NCBI RefSeq assembly: GCF_024749285.1
Contig: NZ_CP087196.1
Coordinates: 1,674,001 to 1,738,000 of the forward strand
Length of the DNA: 64,000 nucleotides
Reading direction: 5' to 3'
DNA from: Pseudomonas sp. B21-015
GTDB lineage: Bacteria; Pseudomonadota; Gammaproteobacteria; Pseudomonadales; Pseudomonadaceae
Shown here one piece after another: positions 58,252 to 64,000 of the stretch; the stretch's first letter is position 1, and every line of letters starts with the position of its first letter. Below the pieces are notes generated by a model. That model was not told the DNA's origin. It saw only the letters and a program-made list of their open reading frames with translations, and did not search any database. Made by a program: the position numbers and the translations under genes.

Positions 58252-59634
58252 ATGCGCCAAATCCTGAAATCCTTCCGAGGACTTTATTTCGCCTCGCTGA
58301 TGATGTTGATCGGCTCGGGCCTGTTGAGTACTTATCTCGCTCTGCGCCTGGCGGCCGATAAAGTCGACAGCCTGTGGGTCGGCGCGTTGATGGCGGCCAA
58401 CTATTTCGGCCTGGTGCTGGGCGGCAAGATCGGCCATCGGCTGATTGCCCGGGTCGGGCATATTCGGGCCTATTCGGCCTGCGCCGGGATTGTCGGCGCG
58501 GCAGTGCTGGGCCATGGCCTGGTGGACTGGTTGCCTGCGTGGCTGTTTCTGCGGGTGATCGTTGGCCTGGGCATGATGTGCCAGTACATGGTGATCGAAA
58601 GCTGGCTCAATGAGCAGGCAGAAGCCAATAAACGTGGAGTGGTGTTCAGCGGTTACATGATCGCCTCGTATCTGGGGCTGGTGTTGGGTCAGTTGATTCT
58701 GGTCATGCACCCGGGGCTGGGCCTGGAACTGCTGATGCTGGTCGCATTGTGTTTCGCCCTGTGCCTGGTGCCGGTGGCCCTGACGCGGCGGATCCACCCG
58801 GCGCCTTTGCACCCGGCACCGATGGAACCGCGCTTCTTCATCAAGCGCGTGCCGCAGTCGCTGAGCACGGTGTTGGGGTCGGGACTGATCGTCGGTTCGT
58901 TCTACGGCCTGGCACCGCTGTATGCCTCGCAACAAGGATTGTCCACCGAGCAGGTCGGTCTGTTCATGGGTAGCTGCATTTTTGCGGGCCTGGTGGTGCA
59001 GTGGCCGTTGGGTTGGCTGTCGGACCGCTATGACCGGGCGCTGTTGATTCGCAGTTTTGCATTTTGCCTGGCGCTGGCTGCGTTGCCGCTGGCGATCATG
59101 CAGCAGGTGCCGCTGGAGGTGCTGTTTGTCGCCGGGTTCCTCTGTTCGTTGGTGCAGTTCTGCCTGTACCCGTTGGCGGTGGCGTTTTCCAATGACCACG
59201 TGGAGGGTGATCGCCGGGTGTCGCTGACGGCGATGCTGTTGGTGACCTACGGTGTCGGCGCGAGTATCGGGCCGCTGGTGGCCGGGGTGTTGATGAAGTT
59301 GTTCGGCAGTCAGATGCTCTATGCCTTCTTCAGCTTCTTCGCCTTGGTGCTGGTCTGGCGAATCCGTCCGAAAGCGGTCACCAACCTGCATCAGGTGGAC
59401 GATGCCCCGCTGCATCACGTGGCCATGCCGGACAGTATGGCAAGTTCACCACTGGTCGCTTGCCTTGACCCGCGTGTCGATGAGCAGGTGGTGCATGACC
59501 AGATGCAGAATCCGGTCAATCCTGAGGCTGACTTCAATCCAGATGCCGAGCCGGAAACCGAAGCTGCAACAGATTCGGAATCGTCAGACCCTGACGCGGG
59601 GCGCGAGCAAAGTTTTACCGAAGCAAGGCCTTGA
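58252..59634 (+). CDS. MFS transporter (YcaD-like) with acidic C-terminal tail
   Basis: This encodes 460 residues. About 12 membrane helices span 10-375, with MFS loop signatures (GGKIGHRLIARVG between helices 2 and 3; GWLSDRYDRALLIR in the second half) and WLNEQAEANKRG after helix 4. It resembles the YcaD subgroup of MFS. Residues 385-460 are a soluble tail very rich in Asp, Glu and Pro (NPEADFNPDAEPETEAATDS), unusual in length. Substrate unknown. A bidirectional terminator follows. Confidence 0.85.
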   Translation: MRQILKSFRGLYFASLMMLIGSGLLSTYLALRLAADKVDSLWVGALMAANYFGLVLGGKIGHRLIARVGHIRAYSACAGIVGAAVLGHGLVDWLPAWLFLRVIVGLGMMCQYMVIESWLNEQAEANKRGVVFSGYMIASYLGLVLGQLILVMHPGLGLELLMLVALCFALCLVPVALTRRIHPAPLHPAPMEPRFFIKRVPQSLSTVLGSGLIVGSFYGLAPLYASQQGLSTEQVGLFMGSCIFAGLVVQWPLGWLSDRYDRALLIRSFAFCLALAALPLAIMQQVPLEVLFVAGFLCSLVQFCLYPLAVAFSNDHVEGDRRVSLTAMLLVTYGVGASIGPLVAGVLMKLFGSQMLYAFFSFFALVLVWRIRPKAVTNLHQVDDAPLHHVAMPDSMASSPLVACLDPRVDEQVVHDQMQNPVNPEADFNPDAEPETEAATDSESSDPDAGREQSFTEARP

Positions 59635-59642
59635 TCAAGGCA

Positions 59643-59685
59643 TAAAAAAACGGGCAGTCACCGCAAGGGACTGCCCGTTTTTTTG
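59643..59685. terminator. Bidirectional terminator between MFS gene and ycgR
   Basis: ACGGGCAGTC/GACTGCCCGT (10 bp) with a 9-base loop is flanked by seven A and seven T, serving both convergent genes. Confidence 0.93.
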
Positions 59686-59696
59686 GGAATGGCGTA

Positions 59697-60443
59697 TCAG
59701 AAGTCGTCTTTGTCGAAGCGACGCGCTTCGCGCTGAAGCTGATAGACGAACCGCTCGACTTGCCGCTGCACCAGGCCACTCATGTTGTGAAAACGCACGC
59801 CGGCAAAGGTGGTGTTGATCTTTTCTTCGAAGTGCAGGTAACGCAACTCGACCGGTGCCGTCATGCTGCCGAAGGGCAGGGCGGCGATGAAGCGGTCGTA
59901 GACCTGGCCCAGTTGCAGCCTGGTGGTGATGTCGCCTTCGAAGCGCAATTTGCAGCCAGTGGCGGAAATGTCCAGCAGCTTGCCGCCGATGGGCGACTTG
60001 AGTTTGTCCCCCCCCAGTTCGACATTCACCAGTTGTGCCAGCTTCAATGCGGCGCGGAAAGCATTGCGGCGCTGGTGGTAAACCACCTCATCGGGCAGTG
60101 CGCCACGGTAGCAGCGGCCATCGCCAGATTCGTCGATCGTCAGCGGGCCATTGCTTTCCCAAGCGATGCGCACACCTTCGTGGAAGCCTTCGACCTTGAA
60201 CGGTTCGCCGGCCAGCAGAAAGCGTTCGCCGTCGCGGGGGATCATTTCGTCCAGGGCAATCATGTTGCTGTCACGGTCAACGTCCACCAGATAGCTCTGG
60301 AAGCGCTGGCTGCGCTCGTGGAACGTGATGATCAGCGGGTCATGGCTGTCTTGCAGCTGGCGCAGGTTGCCGGAGATTTCCAGGGGCGTAGTGAGCACCT
60401 TGGGTGGCTGCGGAGCATCTTCCGCGCTTAAGGCATTGGACAC
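59697..60443 (-). CDS. ycgR: Flagellar brake protein YcgR (PilZ domain)
   Basis: This encodes 248 residues with a GTG start at 60443 and GGAG 11 bases upstream. The N-terminal YcgR domain (20-115) is followed by a PilZ domain (about 120-235) with the c-di-GMP motifs HQRRNAFR (RxxxR) and DISATGCKL (D-x-S-x-x-G). When c-di-GMP is bound, YcgR contacts the flagellar motor and slows it. It lies downstream of flgM-flgN in the same direction. Confidence 0.93.
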   Translation of the reverse strand: MSNALSAEDAPQPPKVLTTPLEISGNLRQLQDSHDPLIITFHERSQRFQSYLVDVDRDSNMIALDEMIPRDGERFLLAGEPFKVEGFHEGVRIAWESNGPLTIDESGDGRCYRGALPDEVVYHQRRNAFRAALKLAQLVNVELGGDKLKSPIGGKLLDISATGCKLRFEGDITTRLQLGQVYDRFIAALPFGSMTAPVELRYLHFEEKINTTFAGVRFHNMSGLVQRQVERFVYQLQREARRFDKDDF

Positions 60444-60531
60444 GGGGTATCAATCTCCAGACAAATATGACTACTGGCTGGCATTCTGCCAGCATGTTTC
60501 GCGTCTTGATAGGGCGTGCTCATTGAAAGGC

Positions 60532-60999
60532 TCAAGCCTGACTGAGCGGGCGTGGCTTGGCGAGCTTGGAGGTTGATCCGCGGGCATCGTAGAGCGCTGG
60601 CGGCTCGCCGCCGGTGAGGATTTTCAACTGGTTGGCCGTGGCGGCCTGCTGCACCAGAATCGACTGGCCATTGTTGGCATTGGCGGCCTGGCACTGGGCC
60701 AGGAGGTCGGTCAGCACGTCGCTCTGTCCCAGCAACCGTTCGCCAATGCTCGACTGGCTGGCGAGTTGCTCCAGGCCCTGGCGGTTGGTTGGCAGGTTGA
60801 GGCTGGCGAGGATTTCACTGCGCTTGCGGCCATGCTGTTCGAGCAAAATGATCAATGCCTGTTTATGCGCCAGAATTTCTTCGAGCAGTGGCATGTCGCG
60901 CCCGTGCAAGGCGAGGGACTCGGTTTGCAGGAGCTCCAGCAGTTGTTGTGCCGGGGCAAAGTCGTCGATGATCAATTGCAGTAAATGAGTGTCGTGCAT
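60532..60999 (-). CDS. flgN: Flagellar export chaperone FlgN
   Basis: This encodes 155 residues, almost entirely helical and coiled-coil-like (LLQLIIDDFAPAQQLLELLQ; GQSILVQQAATANQLKIL), as in FlgN. It chaperones the hook-filament junction proteins FlgK and FlgL to the flagellar export gate. It follows flgM by 48 bases in one transcription unit. The disordered C-terminus (SKLAKPRPLSQA) fits the substrate-binding tail. Confidence 0.9.
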   Translation of the reverse strand: MHDTHLLQLIIDDFAPAQQLLELLQTESLALHGRDMPLLEEILAHKQALIILLEQHGRKRSEILASLNLPTNRQGLEQLASQSSIGERLLGQSDVLTDLLAQCQAANANNGQSILVQQAATANQLKILTGGEPPALYDARGSTSKLAKPRPLSQA

Positions 61000-61047
61000 G
61001 GCTGGCCTTGGGTTTTAAGCGTCCAAAAGCCTGGCGCGGGCCGTGGC

Positions 61048-61374
61048 CTAGCGCTGGGCTTCGAAGTTGAGCAGTTTGCTGGCTACACGGTTGCTGTCGA
61101 CTTTATAGCTGCCATCGGCAATCGCTGCTTTCAACTCGGCCACGCGGGCGTTGTCGACGGCAGGCTGATCGCGCAGCTTGTCAGTGACCTTCTGCAACTG
61201 TTGAGCCTCATCACTGAGGTGTACCGATTCCCCGCTTTTGGTGGTACTGGCCTGTTCGGCCGGGGTATTCAGCGGCGTGGATTGGCCGGCTTCGACGGTT
61301 TCCTTCGCGGTGCTGGTACGCGTACTGCCCGTAAGTGACGAGGAGCTGTTTAAACGACTGAAATCGATGACCAT
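61048..61374 (-). CDS. flgM: Anti-sigma-28 factor FlgM
   Basis: This encodes 108 residues from [17 protein letters not shown]. FlgM holds FliA (sigma-28) inactive until the hook is finished, when FlgM is exported. The N-terminus is polar and disordered; the C-terminal FliA-binding helices include [45 protein letters not shown] sigma-28 promoter lies 38 bases upstream, giving the expected autoregulatory loop. The first gene of flgM-flgN(-ycgR). Confidence 0.95.
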   Translation of the reverse strand: MVIDFSRLNSSSSLTGSTRTSTAKETVEAGQSTPLNTPAEQASTTKSGESVHLSDEAQQLQKVTDKLRDQPAVDNARVAELKAAIADGSYKVDSNRVASKLLNFEAQR

Positions 61375-61411
61375 GATAAAAAAACCTCTGGGAATTTGGA
61401 CGCTTGCCATG

Positions 61412-61438
61412 TTTTCGGCGATTCCCCGAAAAACTTTA
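61412..61438 (-). promoter_or_regulatory. Sigma-28 (FliA) promoter of flgM
   Basis: On the minus strand TAAAGTTT, 11 bases, GCCGAAAA. The consensus TAAAGTTT-N11-GCCGATAA is matched at 15 of 16 fixed positions with exact spacing. Confidence 0.88.
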
Positions 61439-61553
61439 GGCCCATTTATCAATGAGCTTGCATGCGCCAGCGCGCGTCCTGCATGCGGCACAGTTTAGGC
61501 AACAGCTATGGTCAGCGCCACATCTTCACGAACAGAGAGCCCTGCATGGTCGC

Positions 61554-62315
61554 TCACATAGAAACCTCTACCTGACCGGGCGCGGTGACTTGCGCCTTGA
61601 TGACCCGCTGGGAGTTAAGGTTCTTCACGCGAATCTGTTCGCGTAGACCGCCGTTGGACAGCGCTTCACCTGGCATGCGCACACTGAGCGTACCACTGCG
61701 GGCAGTAATCACCACCTGGTCGCCCTTGCGAATCACTTCCGCCTGTTCGAGGTGCACCAGGGTAATGATCTGATCGGCGACCATTGGTCGGGTAAGTCTT
61801 TGTCCGATCGCCTCATCGACAGAGGTCAGAAAACCCTGGTTTATCAGGCTGATATCGCGCTCGCGCAGGGTCACGTCCTGAGGTTCGATAATCCCTGTGC
61901 GCTTGAGCGGACGAGTGGTGGTCACGATGTCGCGAAACAGCTTTACTTGAGCGGGCACGAAGACTGTCCAGGGCGAGGCGCCCTCGCAGCGAACCTTGAC
62001 CGTGACCCGGCCCAGAGGCCTTGCCGGGCTCTCGAGGGTGGCTGTCAATTCCCTGTCGCACATGGGCATGCGCAGGCGCGGATCGAGCTGGTTGACTTGG
62101 ATTTCGTAGCGGCCTTGCGTTTGACTGGTAGCCAGATAGTCCTCTACGGTGAATTCAAGAAAGCCCTGAGTGACGCCGATAAGCATGTCAGGCAAGGTAA
62201 CCGTATCAGCAAGGGCAGGGCTGCCAGCGTTGAACAGGCAAACGGCCGACATCGCACAGAGCAATCTGTGGCAGGTTGATGTCAGGCGTCGGAAAAATGT
62301 CGGTTCTGTGTTCAT
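61554..62315 (-). CDS. flgA: Flagellar P-ring assembly chaperone FlgA
   Basis: This encodes 253 residues. The N-terminus MNTEPTFFRRLTSTCHRLL leads into a signal peptide cleaved near SPALA-DTV. The C-terminal SAF-like domain (EPQDVTLRERDISLINQGFL, then QVVITARSGTLSVRMPGEAL and VKNLNSQRVIKAQV) is typical of FlgA, which assists FlgI polymerisation in the periplasm. The frame extends far upstream, but the next ATGs have no support. There is no Shine-Dalgarno, and the sigma-54 core at 62328-62341 places transcription start about at the ATG. Confidence 0.93.
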   Translation of the reverse strand: MNTEPTFFRRLTSTCHRLLCAMSAVCLFNAGSPALADTVTLPDMLIGVTQGFLEFTVEDYLATSQTQGRYEIQVNQLDPRLRMPMCDRELTATLESPARPLGRVTVKVRCEGASPWTVFVPAQVKLFRDIVTTTRPLKRTGIIEPQDVTLRERDISLINQGFLTSVDEAIGQRLTRPMVADQIITLVHLEQAEVIRKGDQVVITARSGTLSVRMPGEALSNGGLREQIRVKNLNSQRVIKAQVTAPGQVEVSM

Positions 62316-62327
62316 AAGAGTTAAAAA

Positions 62328-62341
62328 GCAAGCGCCGTGCC
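62328..62341 (-). promoter_or_regulatory. Sigma-54 promoter core of flgA
   Basis: On the minus strand GGCAC-GGCGC-TTGC, a perfect match to the sigma-54 -24/-12 consensus GGCAC-N5-TTGC. Counting 12 bases from the -12 C, transcription would start at about 62316, one base before the flgA ATG. Confidence 0.82.
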
Positions 62342-62396
62342 GTTTAGTGATGAATGGGCGTCGCAACACACTTAGCGTTGGTGTAGGAGTCTGGGC

Positions 62397-63329
62397 ATGG
62401 CTGGTGTAATGGATTCGGTGAACCAGCGCACGCAACTGGTAGGGCAGAATCGCCTTGAGCTGTTGTTGTTCCGTCTCGACGGCCAGCAGCTGTATGGGAT
62501 CAACGTATTCAAGGTTCGTGAGGTGCTGCAATGCCCCAAGCTGACCCTGATGCCCAAGTCCAGTCCTGTCGTGTGCGGTGTGGCGAATATTCGGGGGGCG
62601 ACCATTCCGATTCTGGATCTGGCGATGGCGACCGGTTCCGGTCGGTTGCTGGATCAAAGCAATCCCTTCGTGATCATCACGGAGTACAACACCAAGACCC
62701 AGGGTTTCCTGGTTCGATCGGTGGAGCGCATCGTCAACATGAACTGGGAGGAGATTCATCCGCCACCCAAGGGTACGGGACGCGATCACTACCTGACCGC
62801 TGTGACTCGGGTCGACAATCAGTTAGTCGAAATCATCGACGTCGAGAAGGTGCTGGCGGAAGTGGCGCCGACACCGGAATCGATTTCGATGGGCGTGGTG
62901 GATGTCGAGACTCAGCACAAGGCATTGTCCTTGCGGGTGTTGACGGTCGATGACTCGTCGGTGGCGCGCAAGCAGGTATCCCGTTGCCTGCAAACGATCG
63001 GCGTCGAAGTGGTGGCGTTGAACGACGGTCGGCAAGCGCTGGATTACCTGCGCAAACTGGCTGACGAGGGCAAGAAGCCGGAAGACGAGTTCCTGATGAT
63101 GATTTCCGACATCGAGATGCCGGAAATGGACGGGTACACCCTGACAGCCGAGATCCGCGCCGACCCGCGCATGCAGAAGCTTCATATCATCCTGCACACT
63201 TCGTTGTCGGGTGTGTTCAATCAGGCGATGGTCAAGAAAGTCGGTGCCGATGACTTCCTGGCCAAGTTCCGTCCTGATGACTTGGCATCCCGGGTGGTCG
63301 ACCGGATCAAAGCAGCAGATATCAGCTAG
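62397..63329 (+). CDS. cheV: Chemotaxis coupling protein CheV (CheW-REC fusion)
   Basis: This encodes 310 residues. Residues 20-165 are a CheW domain (LLLFRLDGQQLYGINVFKV, VANIRGATIPILDL); residues 185-305 are a receiver domain with VLTVDDSSVARKQV, phosphoacceptor D238 in MISDIEMPEMDGYTL, and a HTSL Thr-switch segment. CheV couples receptors to CheA and is tuned by phosphorylation. It is followed by cheR after 46 bases. The flgA and cheV starts are divergent with an 81-base gap. Confidence 0.95.
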   Translation: MAGVMDSVNQRTQLVGQNRLELLLFRLDGQQLYGINVFKVREVLQCPKLTLMPKSSPVVCGVANIRGATIPILDLAMATGSGRLLDQSNPFVIITEYNTKTQGFLVRSVERIVNMNWEEIHPPPKGTGRDHYLTAVTRVDNQLVEIIDVEKVLAEVAPTPESISMGVVDVETQHKALSLRVLTVDDSSVARKQVSRCLQTIGVEVVALNDGRQALDYLRKLADEGKKPEDEFLMMISDIEMPEMDGYTLTAEIRADPRMQKLHIILHTSLSGVFNQAMVKKVGADDFLAKFRPDDLASRVVDRIKAADIS

Positions 63330-63375
63330 GGGCGCTTTGCCCCTGGCGGTCAACACGATTTAAGAGGCCGCATCA

Positions 63376-64000
63376 TTGTCTACGGGTAATTTGGATTTCG
63401 AACAGTTCCGGGTCTTCCTGGAAAAAGCCTGTGGCATTTTGCTTGGTGAAAACAAGCAATACCTGGTCTCGAGCCGTCTCAACAAACTGATGGAACAGCA
63501 GGGCATCAAATCGCTGAGTGAGCTGGTTCAGCGCATCCAGACCCAACCGCGCAGCGGTTTGCGCGAGATGGTGGTGGATGCCATGACCACCAACGAAACC
63601 CTGTGGTTTCGTGACACCTATCCGTTTGAAGTCTTGAAGAACAAGGTATTGCCTGAAGCGATCAAGGCAAGCCCCGGTCAACGCCTGAGGATCTGGTCGG
63701 CGGCGTGTTCGTCGGGTCAGGAACCGTATTCGCTGTCGATGTCCATCGATGAGTTCGAGCGAGTCAACATGGGCCAGTTGAAGGCGGGGGTGCAGATCGT
63801 TGCCACGGATCTGTCCGGCACCATGCTGACCAACTGCAAGACCGGCGAGTACGACAGCCTGGCCATCGGCCGCGGCCTGTCGCCCGAGCGCCTTCAGCGT
63901 TACTTCGACCCCAAAGGGCCGGGGCGCTGGGTTATCAAGGCGCCGATAAAGAGTCGGGTGGAGTTTCGCTCGTTCAACCTGCTGGACAGCTACGCGAGCC
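63376..64000 (+). CDS. cheR: Chemotaxis protein methyltransferase CheR, 5' part
   Basis: The gene runs off the window; about 208 residues are present. I start at the TTG at 63376 (STGNLDFEQFRVFLEKACG follows) with AAGAGG upstream; no ATG lies at a suitable place. CheR methylates receptor glutamates with S-adenosylmethionine. N-terminal helical domain 1-70 (MVVDAMTTNETLWFRD), then the methyltransferase domain with IWSAACSSGQEPYSLSM (SAM motif I) and ATDLSGTMLTNCKTGEY. Confidence 0.93.
   Translation, partial: MSTGNLDFEQFRVFLEKACGILLGENKQYLVSSRLNKLMEQQGIKSLSELVQRIQTQPRSGLREMVVDAMTTNETLWFRDTYPFEVLKNKVLPEAIKASPGQRLRIWSAACSSGQEPYSLSMSIDEFERVNMGQLKAGVQIVATDLSGTMLTNCKTGEYDSLAIGRGLSPERLQRYFDPKGPGRWVIKAPIKSRVEFRSFNLLDSYAS

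Noticed and set aside
62323..62350. Sigma-28-like promoter for cheV on the plus strand
   Set aside because: TAAAAAGC and GCCGTTTA are present, but the spacing is 9 instead of 11 bases and both boxes are imperfect.
62316..62789. N-terminal extension of FlgA by 158 codons
   Set aside because: It overlaps the divergent cheV gene and would bury the signal peptide; the sigma-54 promoter sits inside this stretch.

Overview
The window looks like a chromosomal segment of a Pseudomonas, most probably the P. fluorescens group. The codon usage is GC-rich. Gene order from acs through the aot-argR and aru blocks to ltaE, alaS, lysC and rsmA matches what I recall of P. aeruginosa PAO1 (from memory, not checked). 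Typical pseudomonad REP hairpins are scattered through it, and AmrZ, RsmA, YcgR and DUF2790 proteins are present.

Layout. 1-2.6 kb: the 5' part of nrdB and two small exported proteins, all on the minus strand. 2.9-4.8 kb: acetyl-CoA synthetase. 5.5-10.8 kb: the arginine/ornithine uptake operon aotJQMOP followed by the AraC-type regulator argR. 10.8-18.6 kb: a 2585-residue leucine-rich-repeat protein, probably with an N-terminal DUF6543 (dermonecrotic-toxin-like) region, lying between the uptake operon and the catabolic operon. 18.9-26.8 kb: the arginine succinyltransferase operon aruC-F-G-D-B-(small ORF)-E. 26.9-27.7 kb: a RibH2-like lumazine synthase behind an FMN riboswitch. 28-33.5 kb: ltaE, alaS, lysC, rsmA. 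33.5-34 kb: tRNA-Ser(GCU) and two identical tRNA-Arg(ACG). 34-38.5 kb: an envelope protein, mgtE, amrZ, a lone phnN, two small membrane proteins and tRNA-Arg(CCU). 38.6-40 kb: an LprI-like exported protein. 40.1-53.3 kb: a 4407-residue RTX/VCBS giant adhesin. 54.3-56.6 kb: a TPR response regulator and a soluble histidine kinase with overlapping ends. 56.8-59.6 kb: a glutamine-synthetase-like ligase and an MFS transporter. 59.7-64 kb: a flagellar/chemotaxis cluster (ycgR, flgN, flgM, flgA on minus; cheV and partial cheR on plus).

How the genes work together. AotJQMP imports arginine and ornithine. ArgR senses arginine, and half-sites fitting its TGTCGC-N8-AA consensus are visible upstream of both aotJ and aruC. 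The Aru enzymes then convert arginine to glutamate and succinate. In the motility block, a near-perfect sigma-28 promoter drives flgM-flgN. A perfect sigma-54 core precedes flgA so closely that its mRNA should be leaderless or nearly so. AmrZ, YcgR and the giant adhesin belong to the motile-to-sessile switch typical of pseudomonads, although no direct link is visible here.

The two most unusual objects are the giant genes. The LRR protein is built of five tandem modules of about 302 residues and ends without the NEL ubiquitin-ligase domain found in some related proteins. The adhesin contains three separate exact-period arrays (4 x 113, 19 x 114 and 3 x 129 residues) and has no type I secretion genes beside it. 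I found no CRISPR array, insertion sequence or prophage.
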